A stretch of 64,000 nucleotides of DNA from Gordionus sp. m RMFG-2023. Taxonomy: Eukaryota > Nematomorpha > Gordioida > Chordodea > Parachordodidae. The notes below the pieces were generated by a model. That model saw nothing but the letters and a program-made list of their open reading frames with translations. It made no database searches and was not told the DNA's origin. Positions 44,863-56,570 of this stretch are shown here, in pieces. A program made the position numbers and the translations under genes. Every line of letters starts with the position of its first letter. The first letter of the stretch is position 1. The stretch lies in contig NC_088775.1 in assembly GCF_954871325.1 (NCBI RefSeq), positions 71,029,561 through 71,093,560 on the forward strand, in the 5' to 3' direction.

Positions 44863-45988
44863 AAGAGGTGGGCGCGGGCCGTGAAATTACGCGTGACCCA
44901 TCGTGTCACGGCGTGAGTGTGAATAAATTTTAAATTATTAGGCGTGACGGGCCTTCCCAAAATTTTTCCCGGGCGTGATCGGGCGTGAACATAAATTTAC
45001 CGTGAGTCACGGAAATTTTAATTTTTTTATAAACATAAATTTGTAATTTTATAATTATATTACATATTTTCTAATTAAATTTAGTTCTTTTTTAAAAAAG
45101 AAAAATTTATGAAAACAAAAAATATTCCGGCATTTTATAAACAACATCTGGTGTCACGCTCCTAGTTCTATTTTCTTTTTATGTTTAGGTGTTTTGTCGC
45201 GAGATTTTTTACTTAAACTTTAAAATTTATTCTCAAGCACATAAGATAGGCTTAATACTAGATCCTAATTTCAAAAGCCCTAAGTTTTTAATAGACGAAG
45301 AAAAGGAAGAAATTTACAAAACAATCTTAAAAATGTGAAATGATATAAAATTGATGATATATATGCATAAGTCAATGCCAACTGTCATACTTTCCTAATT
45401 CATCCTAAATTCATAAAAAACCATATATTCTAAATGAAACATATTTTTAGATGATTCTGATGAAGCATCAACATCTACCGATGAAAGCTGTGTGAATTTA
45501 AAAGATTCATCCCATAAAACAAATAACAATGGCAATATTTTGAAGTTTTGGAAGCAGGAAAATTTATTTATTATTTTGAGAAAATTAGAGAATAAAATTT
45601 TGTCAGCCCTGGCGAATTCGGCTTTTAGTGAAAGGTTATTTTTTGTAGCCAATCACCTATTAGAGGAAAGGCGTACACAATTGAAATAAAAAAAAATAGA
45701 CATTCTTCTTTTTCTAAGTAAAAATTTGGATTTATAATAAGTATTTATTTTTTGTTATTATGGATTATGGAATTAAAGAAATAAATTCAAAAAAGTGTAA
45801 AAAAATTATAGCATTAAAGTTTTGAAAAATCTAAAAACACTGTGAATTTTCGGGCGTGAATCAAAATATTGCCTTTCGTGAGCGGGTTGGTCGGGTCAAA
45901 TTTTTTTTAGTGGTAAGCGTGAATATTTTTTATTGCAACCGTGAGTGGGCGGGCCGTGAATAAAAAATTAGGCCCGCGCCCACCTCTA
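44863..45988. mobile_element. hAT transposon, internally deleted, GGGCGCGGGCC ends
   Basis: The left end is AGAGGTGGGCGCGGGCC; the right end is GGCCCGCGCCCACCTCT, a 17-bp inverted repeat. Subterminal blocks of GCGTGA/GGGCGTG words occur at 44880-45010 and 45850-45960. A clear TSD was not found. Transposase remains lie on the plus strand. Confidence 0.75.
45215..45740 (+). pseudogene. hAT transposase C-terminal remnant
   Basis: Part 1 reads HKIGLILDPNFKSPKFLIDE (45236-45300), the 'a..LDPrfK' segment of hAT proteins. Part 2, in a later frame, reads NNNGNILKFWKQENLFIILR and SALANSAFSERLFFVANHLL then EERRTQLK. This is the dimerisation domain (W, P/A..SA.SER.F...L...R). IDILLFLSKNLDL follows in another frame. 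The N-terminal and catalytic parts are deleted. Confidence 0.7.
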
Positions 45989-46144
45989 AATAGACGTATG
46001 AATCACTATAAAATAATTCCCGAGAACTCTTTAAAAAAATATAAATTTTTCAAGCAAAATTTGACATCTTAAATTTAATTATAGTTTTAAAAAATGTTGG
46101 AAATCTAGAATAAATATTCTTAAGAATTATTGTTTGTATATAAA

Positions 46145-46396
46145 TCAAATACCTAGGCCGGCTGTATAATAATTTTTATAAATATAGCCGGGTAAGACGA
46201 GGTCAAAATTTTTTTTAAATAAATGCCTGAGCCAGGTCTAATTTTTTTTAAAAAAATATGCAGACCGGACCGAATATTCAAAATTGCCATTAATAACTAT
46301 AAAAATAAATAAAATATATTTTAAAAAAATCCGGACCGAGCCTAAAAATATTAAATCCGTGCCGGGCCGTGCAAATGGTATCTCTGCAGGTCTCTG
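46145..46396. mobile_element. Fragment related to the hAT at 3567 (right end)
   Basis: It ends ATCTCTGCAGGTCTCTG at 46396, matching the end of the 3567-5372 element, with GCCGGGCCGTGCAAATGGTA just inside as at 3577-3600. The left part has GCCGGGTAAGACGAGGTC words but no matching terminal repeat. Probably a deleted, non-autonomous copy. Confidence 0.6.
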
Positions 46397-46599
46397 ATAT
46401 AAACTACAAAGTTTTTATGAAAAAATATATGATGCCTCAAAAAATAAAATTAAGGAAGCATATTATAAATTTAAATTGTAAAATTCAATTTTCTTTGAGA
46501 TTGAGAATTTTTCAATGACTTCATTAGTACTGGATGTCAACTCTCTGTATATTAAGAAGGGCTAACACCTATTTAATCTATTTTAAGAGGCACTACTTC

Positions 46600-46790
46600 T
46601 CGGCATTATAATAAAACGTCTCGATTTAAGCCTATTTTCATATATGGCTATCTCAGTATTTTATCCAGAAAATATTATGTAAGCCTGAAGATTTTGCTCA
46701 TAGCACAAAGATTTGGACATATATTAAAGAAATCTTGGCTTAGGCAATGGCTCAAATCGAACTATTTAACATAGCAATTATCGTAGGTAT
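46600..46790. repeat. Second copy of the repeat at 2455-2690
   Basis: Shares ATTTTATCCAGAAAATATTA, AAGATTTTGCTCATAG and CTTAGGCAATGG with 2500-2610 in the same orientation. Confidence 0.45.
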
Positions 46791-46799
46791 GTTTTTATT

Positions 46800-47760
46800 C
46801 TCGTTAAAGAACTTATTTAACAACACTACACCTTAAATATATTTATTCTTGTTAAAGAAGATATATTCTTTCATGGGTAGTTGCCAGAATATATAATAAC
46901 ATTTTATACTAGGAAAATGGTCTAAAATGTGTTTGAAATTATTATAAGTATCTAGAGCATTTTTAAAAACATTATCAACCATAGTTAACGTTTTATACTA
47001 TAGCTTGCATTCAACTAGTAATCCTGGAATACTTTAACTACTACAATAAAAATTTGCCCAATATCTAATTTTTTCTCTATCAAGATTTGATAGATTTGGA
47101 AAAATTCTGCAGCAATAATATTTGTAGATTTGTAAGTGCAGCCTGATTTATCAAGAACCTTTCATTCATTTGAGTAATAAAAGTATTCAAGATGGGGATA
47201 AAAAATTTTATTTAATAGTATTATTCGATTGACCCTATATTAAGGAACAATGGGCTTGTATTGCTGCTAGCCAAAGAGCTCTGCTTTTGACTCTACATTG
47301 ACATATAATTTCTGAAATTCGTCATCTACATTTGCCCTAAGTTCCTCATTTTATATAAACCTTGAGACTATCATAGTTTCAATCAAATTGATGTCATTCT
47401 TTTGAGATATTTTATTTTAATTTTGCAGTGAATTAATTTCATATGATTTGGTATAAATCATAAAAAAGGTAGATAAATATAGAAAGAAAATTTGAAATCA
47501 ATGTTGATTTTCATAAAATTTCAAAATTTCTGCTGTGAATATGATAAATAAATGTAAATTGGAATATATGTGATAAGAGGTAGAAATTAGTAATATTTTT
47601 GAAAAATATTTATCGATATCTAAATTTTTTGGGTTTTGGGAAGGAGGGACTTGCCCCACTGCCCTCTTTTGCTGCGTAAGCGCCTAATAGCGAGTGAAAT
47701 GTAAAGAGGTTTCGTTGTCAGAATATTCATTTTGCAGCAAACATATTTAATCTTGGTTTC
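46800..47760. other. AT-rich sequence in the mL65 intron with weak coding-like traces
   Basis: A minus-strand trace near 47240-47400 reads LRANVDDEFQKLYVNVESKA. It is isolated and was not recognised. No element ends are visible. Confidence 0.25.
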
Positions 47761-47794
47761 AATATTTTTGAACTAACCATCATAAGACATCATC

Positions 47795-48235
47795 TGGTAT
47801 GGCTATAATCAATGCCCTAATTGTAGAATTCAATTTTGATATAGGTGTTGTTTTAACCAATCTCGCTGAATTTCAATCAAAGAGTGGTTTTGGGGAAAAT
47901 GTGGGAATATGGGAAGATGCAAAGCATGTTCTCTGATATGGCGGAAGTGCCTTTATCTGCACCAACCTATAAGTATGATAGCAATAAAACTTATCAGTTC
48001 CTCGAGGGAATGCTGCTTCCGAGAGAAGTTAATCTTATTTTGGAAAAACCAATTCCAAAAATCGTAATAGACTTAGCAATAACCATATGAAGTTAATTTC
48101 CATAAAATGCAACTTATATTTACAACATAAAATTATTGTCGCCACATATAAAATCATCCAGTTATTTCAACTTGTGAAATTTTAGAAAATAAAAATATAT
48201 CATTAGAAGATGGTGATATCATTATAGAGAAGAGA
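47795..48235 (+). pseudogene. Degenerate coding fragment, function not recognised
   Basis: Several plus-strand frames look protein-like in succession: MAIINALIVEFNFDIGVVLT, NLAEFQSKSGFGENVGIWED, then SDMAEVPLSAPTYKYDSNKT with YQFLEGMLLPREVNLILEKP, and finally ISTCEILENKNISLEDGDII before a TGA near 48240. The 'LEDGDIII' ending recalls ubiquitin-like folds of USP7-type proteins, but this is only a hint. The frame changes point to a decayed gene fragment inside the mL65 intron. Confidence 0.3.
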
Positions 48236-48249
48236 CTGAGCTGAAATCT

Positions 48250-49970
48250 CCTCATTCTCCGATTTAATTTCATATATATTTCGATCCTTTGGATTTCAAG
48301 TATTAAATAAAAGTTTATGAATAAAAAATTAATATATTGTATTTGACTTCTTTTTTGGTTTTACTCTATTCATTAATTGTAGTTAAACATGACTAATTTT
48401 AGGCTTAAAAAACAAATGTCAAAATTTTTGATTTTTTAGCAATTTTACAAAGTTCCTCAAATTTTCCTATATTCCCAGGGTGGGAATTTTAGATTGGCAC
48501 AAATAGCAAAAACTAAAAAAGAAAGTCAAGAAAAATATTTTAGTTCTTGATTTTTTTTGGTCCCAGGTTTAAGGTTTTGCGAATATAAAAGATGTGTCTG
48601 ATCTTTTGATATTAGTTTTCAGTCAAGCCTTTTAAATATACCTCTTCGGTCCTATCTTTTACCTACATAAAAATCTAATAAAAAAATCACATTCTGGGAC
48701 TAAATAAATTTTAAATATACTATAATATTAAAAATAATAGTTTGGTGCGAGCAAAACAAATAAAATTTTGGGTCTATATGGGATAAAGAGATAATTGCGA
48801 GGTAGATAGAATTTTTTTTTAATTAGCTGACAATGGTAAACAGGGTCTGAATCGAGTAGGTGAAAAAATAAAAATTCAATATTAATAATTTTACCACCCA
48901 ACAGAAAGTGTTAAAATGCATTCCGAACTTTTCAGGAATATCTTTCCAGTTCAATTTAATCTAATATCAAATTAGTTAGATTCATTAATCCAAGCAAATA
49001 TTATCACTAACTTTTTTTTCAATTAAATTTCTACACGATCGTCATTAAATGTATGTTTCATTCGAGACCGAGATTAGTGAAATATTTGATTTATTTTCAT
49101 TTAAACTGATCCAAAAAATCTACCACTATTTACTAACCCTAGTAGTCAATAAGAATTATAGTGGGAAGGAAGAACCAATAGAGATTTCGGATCAGCGAAA
49201 GGTACACGAAATATTTGATGTTTAAAAAATGTTAGAATTTAACAATTTTACCAGGATGAGCTTTGTATGGGAATTTCCTTAGTGCTAAAGCGTAATGGGT
49301 AGGCGGATAATTAATGTCATTAACCTTGCCTGTTGATAGTTCAGAATCTATTGGTGTAACCTTATTAAATACCGAAAAAGATTATATATTCCTAAAATGA
49401 AGAATAATGTTGTCTGCCAAAATATGATTAGAAAAATATATACTTGTATATGTAATAAAAATAAAGGTATCTCAATAATATAGGAAAAAACATTTGAGAT
49501 AAAATTGGCAAGCTAGTAGTTAGAACTTTTAAAAATAGGGATTAAAAAGTGCTAGTCTAGAAAAATACCTATAAAAATTTGACTAAAAATCTCGTCTACA
49601 AAAAAATTCTTGACGGAATATTTTTTAGTAGGGGAGAGGGGGTAAAGAGATTGATGGGGTAACAATGTTAATGCGAATAAGTTTTTCACCCGTAAGCATA
49701 AGGACCTTATATTTTGTGTGAAAATGTATTTTTATATCTAATTTCACTTATGTTTATCTTTTAAAAACTTTCCGGGTTTAAAATATTTTATCAAAAACCG
49801 TATATTACCTAAAAACTATATAATCAGTAGTCACCCTTTAGTTTATCTTGCTTTTAGCAAAATATATTATGCCTCATAATTTAAAATTTTGTATACATAT
49901 TCCTATAGCTATAAAATAAAATATAGGAAGTTTATGGTATAACTAGAGGTCACGCAATAATGAATTGCAT
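48250..49970. other. AT-rich sequence in the mL65 intron; one possible tRNA-like segment
   Basis: 49281-49365 (plus) contains TAATGGGTAGGCGG (A-box-like) and AGTTCAGAATCT (B-box-like), spaced about 45 bases. No other feature was recognised. Confidence 0.3.
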
Positions 49971-49976
49971 AATGTA

Positions 49977-50296
49977 TATTAGAGATCTGCAAATCCCGGC
50001 CCGAGTAAGATTTTGATTCGGATGGGTCGGACCTAATATTTAAAAAAAAATTCGGGCCAGGTCGGGCTTAAATTTTAAAATACAATATCATTCCATTTTG
50101 TGAAATAAATTGATATATTAAATTCTAACTAGAAACAATGCGCCAATATTTTTTATTTGTAGAATATTTTTTTTACAACGAGTGGGCCGGACGGATAAAT
50201 AATTTTATTTTGAGTCAAAATTTCGGAACAAATGGCAAATTTTTAAAATTTCGGGCCAGACCGGGCTTGAAAAATCAGGCCCGATGTAGATAACTA
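49977..50296. mobile_element. Small GGCCCG-type hAT MITE
   Basis: Starts TTAGAGATCTGCAAATCCCGG, the same end as at 57623, and finishes near AGGCCCGATGTAGATAACTA, a diverged inverted partner. GGTCGG/GGGCC words lie at both ends. No coding content. Confidence 0.5.
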
Positions 50297-50864
50297 ATAA
50301 TTTAACGCATTGGATGGAAGTTGTTATAGGTAAAAGGGTTAAAATATTCTGTCTTAAAGCTGTTTTTATATATTAACGTATACAGTATAGACGTTACCAT
50401 ATATAAAGATATTTTTGGCAAAAAGTAACATTAATAGCAGGGTTTCGAACCTTTTAGTATAACGGTTCGGTTCGTTCCGGTTTTTAGTTTAAAATTTTAT
50501 AAAGGTTTTGTTCCATTTCGGTTTTTTAAAAAAAATCATATCGGTTCGGTTCGGTTTATAATTTATAACGGTTCTTTTCGGTTTGTTCCGGTTTTTATAA
50601 ATTTAATTTTAAAAAAAATTAATCATTAACCATGTATATATTAATTTTAGAGAAAAATCTTTTTAGTTTATAATTTCTTATTTAATTTATCCATGATAAT
50701 CTAATAGATATTTTTATTAAATTTAGGAAATTTAAATTAGACAAATTAGTTTTTTTTATTTCATAAATAAATAAGAAAAAAACAAACATGCGTAAATACA
50801 ATAATGAATAAAATAATATGTATACTATACTATTTAGGTTTAAAAAGAGAATTCGAAAGGATAA

Positions 50865-52114
50865 CTATTTAGTTCTCTGCGCAGAGAGTATAAACTTAAG
50901 GCTTGAAAATGCTCTTTCTATGGAGACCTGCGTAGCTGGAACTGCTAGCACAGTTATAGCTAACTTATAAAGTTCTGGCATACTATTCTTTACATTTTCC
51001 CAATAATTCAAAAGTTTAGTATCTTTTTCTAATCTCTCTATATTATCAAATGACCGAAGTATATATTCTATTTCTATACATTTATTATAATTTTCGATGC
51101 CCTGAGATTTATTCTTATTATGACTTTCATGCGACTTTAATAAATCTTCAAAATCATCATCTAAATTATCCTTCGAATACGAACAAGGCATAGTATTTAG
51201 AATTTCAATATTCTGATTATTTAGATTTTGTATCAATTCCAAGTTTTACAAAAATGTTTTCTGGCGATCTCTCTTTCTTCAAAAGTTAAAAATACATTAT
51301 ATCTAGGGTCGAGATAAATAGCAGAGTAAAAAACTTCATTTTTGAAATTTATTTCTCGTGCTTTCATCGTAGAAACTAAAAGTCTGGCAAATGGAGTGTC
51401 TACTTTACTCGTTTGCATATTTGATCCACGCAGCATAAAAATCGCCCATTGTCAATTGTTCACTTTGTAAATATTTTGTCAAAACATAAGCTGGATATAA
51501 AGCTTTTAATATGTCACTAATTATTTTCCATTCATTCTCTGATAAACATTTTTCGCGATCGCTTTGGAGCGATATTTCTTGGCAAAAGCTTTTTAACTCT
51601 AGTAATCTCTCCAACATTAAATAGATAGAGTTCCATCTTGTGCAACAATCTATTAGTGGTTTTTCTAATTTAATTTTGAGAGAATAGCCATTGTTGTCTG
51701 ATTTCTTATTTTTTTGCAGATGTTTCTTGCTTTATTTATAATGACAATTTCATTTGAATTTTTAATGCAATCATTAATTGCTAATTGAAATGTACGTGAA
51801 GCACATCTAATACCTATTAATATGGATCTGGCATTTGATGCAAGAATAATATTTTCAATATTAAAAGGTTCTTTATTTTCATCATGAATTATATCATTAT
51901 TATTTAAATCATCATTATCTCTATATCATTATTATTTAAATCATCATTAATTAAATAATCGTTAAGGTCATCATCTTCTTCATCGTGTAGTATTAATAGC
52001 TTAATTAACTTAATAATATTTGCTGTATTATCGGTGGTTATTGTGTAAATCTGCTCAATTTTTATTTCATATTCTTTTAGAACATCTAGAATAATTTTTT
52101 TAAGATATTCTGAT
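50865..52114 (-). pseudogene. hAT transposase, catalytic core and dimerisation domain
   Basis: In coding order, 52114-51904 reads EYLKKIILDVLKEYEIKIEQ then YTITTDNTANIIKLIKLL, the 'TDNa.N' block. 51617-51405 reads MLERLLELKSFCQEISLQSD and EWKIISDILKALYPAYVLTK. 51436-51233 reads EVFYSAIYLDPRYNVFLTFE, the 'a.yLDPR' block. 51242-50865 ends LLNYWENVKNSMPELYKLAI then VPATQVSIERAFSSLKFILS, the dimerisation domain with W, P and S-IERAFS. At least three frame changes, plus a gap around 51620-51900 with traces only, make it non-functional even apart from the LTR insertion. Confidence 0.8.
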
Positions 52115-54875
52115 TGTTGTAACTGTTGAAAAAAAGAAGAAATAAATTTAATATAATACATCAAATGTCAGTTATTTTCTGACAGGGGAATTTAGTTTTC
52201 CTTGGGGGAAGAAGAGGAGATAGGGATCACGGGGTGTGTTTCATTGTTCGGAAAAACCCGTAGTTGGAGATTAAGAGATATTGGATTAGATGTCAGCTGT
52301 GGACCTTTGGATGTCAGCTGTGGACCTTTGAGAAATGAAGAATTGGATAATTATATTATGTTATATTTTTCTACATATTTTATGTTAGATTGTTGTGGTT
52401 TTATTGGAAATAAAGATAATTATGTTAAATATGGATCGTCGTTAATGGTCAATGGTATTTATTTAATATTATTAGAAAGAATTATTTTGGGGTTGTTAAG
52501 TTATATAATTGAGAGTAAAGGGCATTTTTATTATATTTAAGGTAACTTGTAATATTGTTACCGTCGACAGGATCGGATCTATCTAGGGATTAATGTGAAA
52601 TCACAACGCAAGTACTAAAAAAAAAACTATAGTGAGATTAAGGATTGAGTTTAAAAATTTCTATACTTTTATATTTAACTTTAAAAAAGTGTAAGATTGA
52701 AAGTAGGTAATGAGTATTAGGCAGAAATATGGAAATAAGATCAAGAATTTAAGACAGTAATATTTGGTATATTATCTTATGTCTAGATGTATATGGTACA
52801 TCTAATTTTGATCATTATTTGGTATGCCTTAAAACTCATTGAATGGTGTTATAGGTATTCCGTCATAGGAAGCTGAAAGACCTCATGAACAGCAGGACAG
52901 AAAGGATTGTTAAATATTTAAATATGTGAAATTTATGAAAATATATATGGATATAGACTTTTGTAATAAAGTGTGTATTATTTAATTATGCATTTTGGGT
53001 TTGTAAAGGGATGAATATGTATGGGATAATTTATTATTAATTAATGTTAATATATTGCATAGGTAACATATGATATATTTAACTATGAATTATTATTTAT
53101 AATGTTAATATATTGTATAGGTAACATATGATATATTTAATTATGAATGAGAATTTGAACGAATTGAAGTATGATGAAGTCAGAATAATATCTATAATGT
53201 TAGATGTGGATAGTTATTTTGATTTAGTGTCTGCATTTAGTGTATATATAAATTGGATAGGAATTTATATGATACATTAGATGGTGTATAATATATTTTT
53301 TTTTAAATTATAAATTTTTATAAGAAGTTTTATTTGCAATTATTATATTATTTGTGTGGTATGCAATGATGTGAAGGAAAAATATTTTTACAGGTAAGGT
53401 CAGCCCGTGTTGAGGGGTATGCCTTGAGGTGAAAATATTGTTTAGTTTGCATACTGGGGAAAGTTTTTTTTTGTAAATTTATGCTGCATAATACGTTTTT
53501 TTTTATCTTTTTAATAATTTTATAACACATCACATTTTACTATTTAATTATGAACATATTTTTAAAGAAAAGACTCAAATTATTTTATATTGTGAAGGTA
53601 TATTAAAAATTCTTTACATATATACCATATAGCCCATTATATTATCAATTTTTGTTACTTTGCATTCTACATTTTTGTGAATTTGTGCTAATTGTGATGA
53701 CAGAGTTAGGTAGAAATGGTATATTTTTCTTAGGATACTGAGTAATTCCTAGATGGAAAATATTGTATTTTCTACATATTATATATTTGTTTCTTCATAT
53801 ATAATATTAAATGTATTTATATACGTATGTATTGTAATTTTATTTATAATCTTTGTTCGGCCAAGTTTCGCAATTATTTTTAATACCTAAAGATGGATTA
53901 TTATATTCATTTTAGGAAATTTTTATAAAGATGTAGCTTTGTTTTTTTTTCACATGATAGAAGGAAAATTACATGTGTTGAAATTGCATTTCACACATAG
54001 ACAATGTTTTCACATTACATTATTATATGTAAAATCATTATTTCCTAATTACCATGAATCATACCCTAATAATGTATATTATAGCTAGTAGTTCCCAAAT
54101 GTCTTAAAATGAATAAATTATTATGTTTTGCGGATATTACATTGTCCATATTAATGTTCCGTAGATTATAAATGCAGATACCCCAATGTACATGTCATTA
54201 TTGATAATGTCTGTTTTGGCGATTTTATATTGAAATGTACTGGAGTTATTATATTATAAATCATTATAAGGGAAGTTGATTCGATAAATTCCCTGAACAT
54301 CTTCAAGGCGTCCCAATACAATTATAATGGGTGAGTCGATACAATTCAAAGAGGTGATTCGATACAATTCAAAGGGGCGATTCGATACAACACCACCACA
54401 AAGAGAGGACGCTGGGCTAGTGAAGGGTGGGCGTGTTGTAACTGTTGAGAAAAAGAAGAAATAAATTTAATATAATACATCAAATGTCAGTTATCAGTTA
54501 TTTTCTGACAGGGGAATTTAGTTTTCCTTGGGGGAAGAAGAGGAGATAGGGATCACGGGGTGTGTTTCATTGTTCGGAAAAACCCGTAGTTGGAGATTGG
54601 GAGATATTGGATTAGATGTCAGCTGTGGACCTTTGGATGTCAGCTGTGGACCTTTGAGAAATGAAGAATTGGATAATTATATTATATTTTTCTACATATT
54701 TTATGTTAGATTGTTGTGGTTTTATTGGAAATAAAGATAATTATGTTAAATATGGATCGTCGTTAATGGTCAATGGTATTTATTTAATATTATTAGAAAG
54801 AATTATTTTGGGGTTGTTAAGTTATATAATTGAGAGTAAAGGGCATTTTTATTATATTTAAGGTAACTTGTAATA
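52115..54875 (+). mobile_element. LTR-retrotransposon fossil, young, gene-less, inserted in the hAT (TSD CTGAT)
   Basis: Two direct repeats of about 440 bp (52115-52554 and 54434-54875) start TGTTGTAACTG and end AACTTGTAATA. They are almost identical, differing mainly by a few substitutions and small indels, so the insertion is recent. A 5-bp duplication CTGAT flanks the element (52110-52114 and 54876-54880). A purine-rich tract ending GGTGGGCG precedes the second repeat. The 1.9-kb interior holds no recognisable gag or pol, so it is a non-autonomous element needing proteins from elsewhere. Family by LTR form: Ty3/gypsy-like, tentative. Confidence 0.88.
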
Positions 54876-55440
54876 CTGATGTGTGTCGTTCTTTAATCAC
54901 TTTCATGCATAGAGTCCTTAATTTTATTTTTCCGTTATTTATAAATTGAATATTGATCCCCAATATGGACCTATCATATCTAGTTGCTATATTTAATTTT
55001 AACGAAATAAGTTTTTGATATACTTCCTTTTTTATATTTTCCGAAAAATCAAACGCCATTTTTTTAATATTATTGCGTATATTTTCCGAATTGATAGTTA
55101 AATTTCCACCCAATCCTATAATTATTGGATCTATAATATTTCGAAATGCTTTGTCGTCAATTGATTTTATTGGCCTACCGTGAACTGTTATTAGCTCGGT
55201 GCAGGAGCGGATTAAAGTTTCTTTATTTATATTGATTTGTATTGTAGTAGTGTTGGACTTAAAAGCATCTTGGATTGTATTATACTGGTTTGCAGTTTTC
55301 GTTATTTGAATTTTTTTAATAGTCAAATTTTCTTTCTTTTTTCTTAATTATATGAATTCCCTATTGTGGAATCTTTCTATATGTCGTTCAAGATTTGCAG
55401 CATGGTCTTTTTTGAATATATCAATTAATAAGAAATTATT
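54876..55440 (-). pseudogene. hAT transposase, BED finger end and N-terminal domain
   Basis: Reads HAANLERHIERFHN (the L-x-x-H-x4-H half of the BED finger, about 55417-55375). It continues as IKKIQITKTANQYNTIQDAF, TLIRSCTELITVHGRPIKSI with DDKAFRNIIDPII, and IRNNIKKMAFDFSENIKKEV to KVIKERHTS. This is the hAT DNA-binding helical domain. It stops at the LTR element's target site, beyond which the same gene goes on at 52114. Confidence 0.8.
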
Positions 55441-56570
55441 GTAAAACGATATTAAAAAATTGGTCAGTACTTTATTTCTATTAGATGTTAATATAATATG
55501 ACAGAATAGGTAATTTAAGTTAAACTATAGTATTTATATTTAGTTTAACATCAAAATGTAATTCCTATTTTTAATTCACTGTAAGTTTAATTAAATATAA
55601 AACACATTAATAAATAAATAAAAGTATAAAAATAATTTAATGAAATGTTAATTAACTTATTTAAACAGAAGATTTATAGTAAGATTTTTATTATTTAAAA
55701 ATACAGATTTAGAAAAATATTCATTACAAATGCCATTCTTTAATCATATTTTTTTATTTTGCATATATGATAATGGTAAATGCTAACTAACATATTATAA
55801 TAATAAATAATTTATAATATTAGAATTCTGAATTTAAAAAAACAATGATTATAAATAAAAAATTATTATATCATTAAAATATTGCTGACTATTTTATTTA
55901 TTGTCATTTAAATTCTATGATCCAAGTTTTTATAATGAGATAAAAAAAATAAACCATATAATATAAAAATGAATGTAAAAGGTACTTGATTTTTATTAGA
56001 TGTTATTTATTAATAATAGAATTATATAATTTTTTCCTAATTATTAGCAGGTATTATTCTAAAAGCTTATTAATATCTTATATATAAATTTGTTAATTTA
56101 GCCAAGAATAATTATGTCTGATTTTAAGATATCTTATCTAATTAACAGATAAATTGTCTAATCTCTTATAAATTGTGTATTTAAAGAAAAAACAACAAAC
56201 CCGGTATTATTTGATATATAATGTTGATAATATAAAAATATTTAATTTGATATATAATGTTGATAATATAGAAATATTTAATTTGAAAAGAAATCACCAA
56301 TTCAAAAAATGCCCCCAAGGAAAATTAAAATTTTAAATTTAGGTTAATAATTTAAAATTAATTATTTTTAAAACCGTTTTGAACCGGTTTAAAATATTTA
56401 TAACGGTTCGGTTCGCTCTTTTAATATTTTCTTTATAGCGGTTCGGTTAAGGTTACGGTTCAGAAAATCATAACGGTTCATTCCGGTTTTGCGGTTCGAA
56501 CCCCTGATTAATAGTTTGTTATTTGGAATAAAATTTTAAAAATAGTCGCAAAGGGAAAAATAATTGAAAT

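Larger units (their letters stand above)
50438..56506. mobile_element. Near full-length hAT transposon, TSD ATTAATAG, split by an LTR element
   Basis: It begins CAGGGTTTCGAACC and ends GGTTCGAACCCCTG, with the exact 8-bp duplication ATTAATAG on both sides (50430-50437 and 56507-56514). Subterminal arrays of CGGTTCGGTTCGG-type words lie at 50460-50600 and 56370-56490. The minus strand encodes a hAT transposase from the BED finger (about 55430) to the dimerisation domain (50865). The young LTR element at 52115-54875 lies within that gene. Without it the element is about 3.3 kb, a normal size for an autonomous hAT. Confidence 0.92.

Noticed and set aside
52202-54861. Near-identical reading frames of about 70-110 codons in the two LTRs
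   Set aside because: They are the same LTR sequence occurring twice. They match no known protein and are not evidence for a gene.
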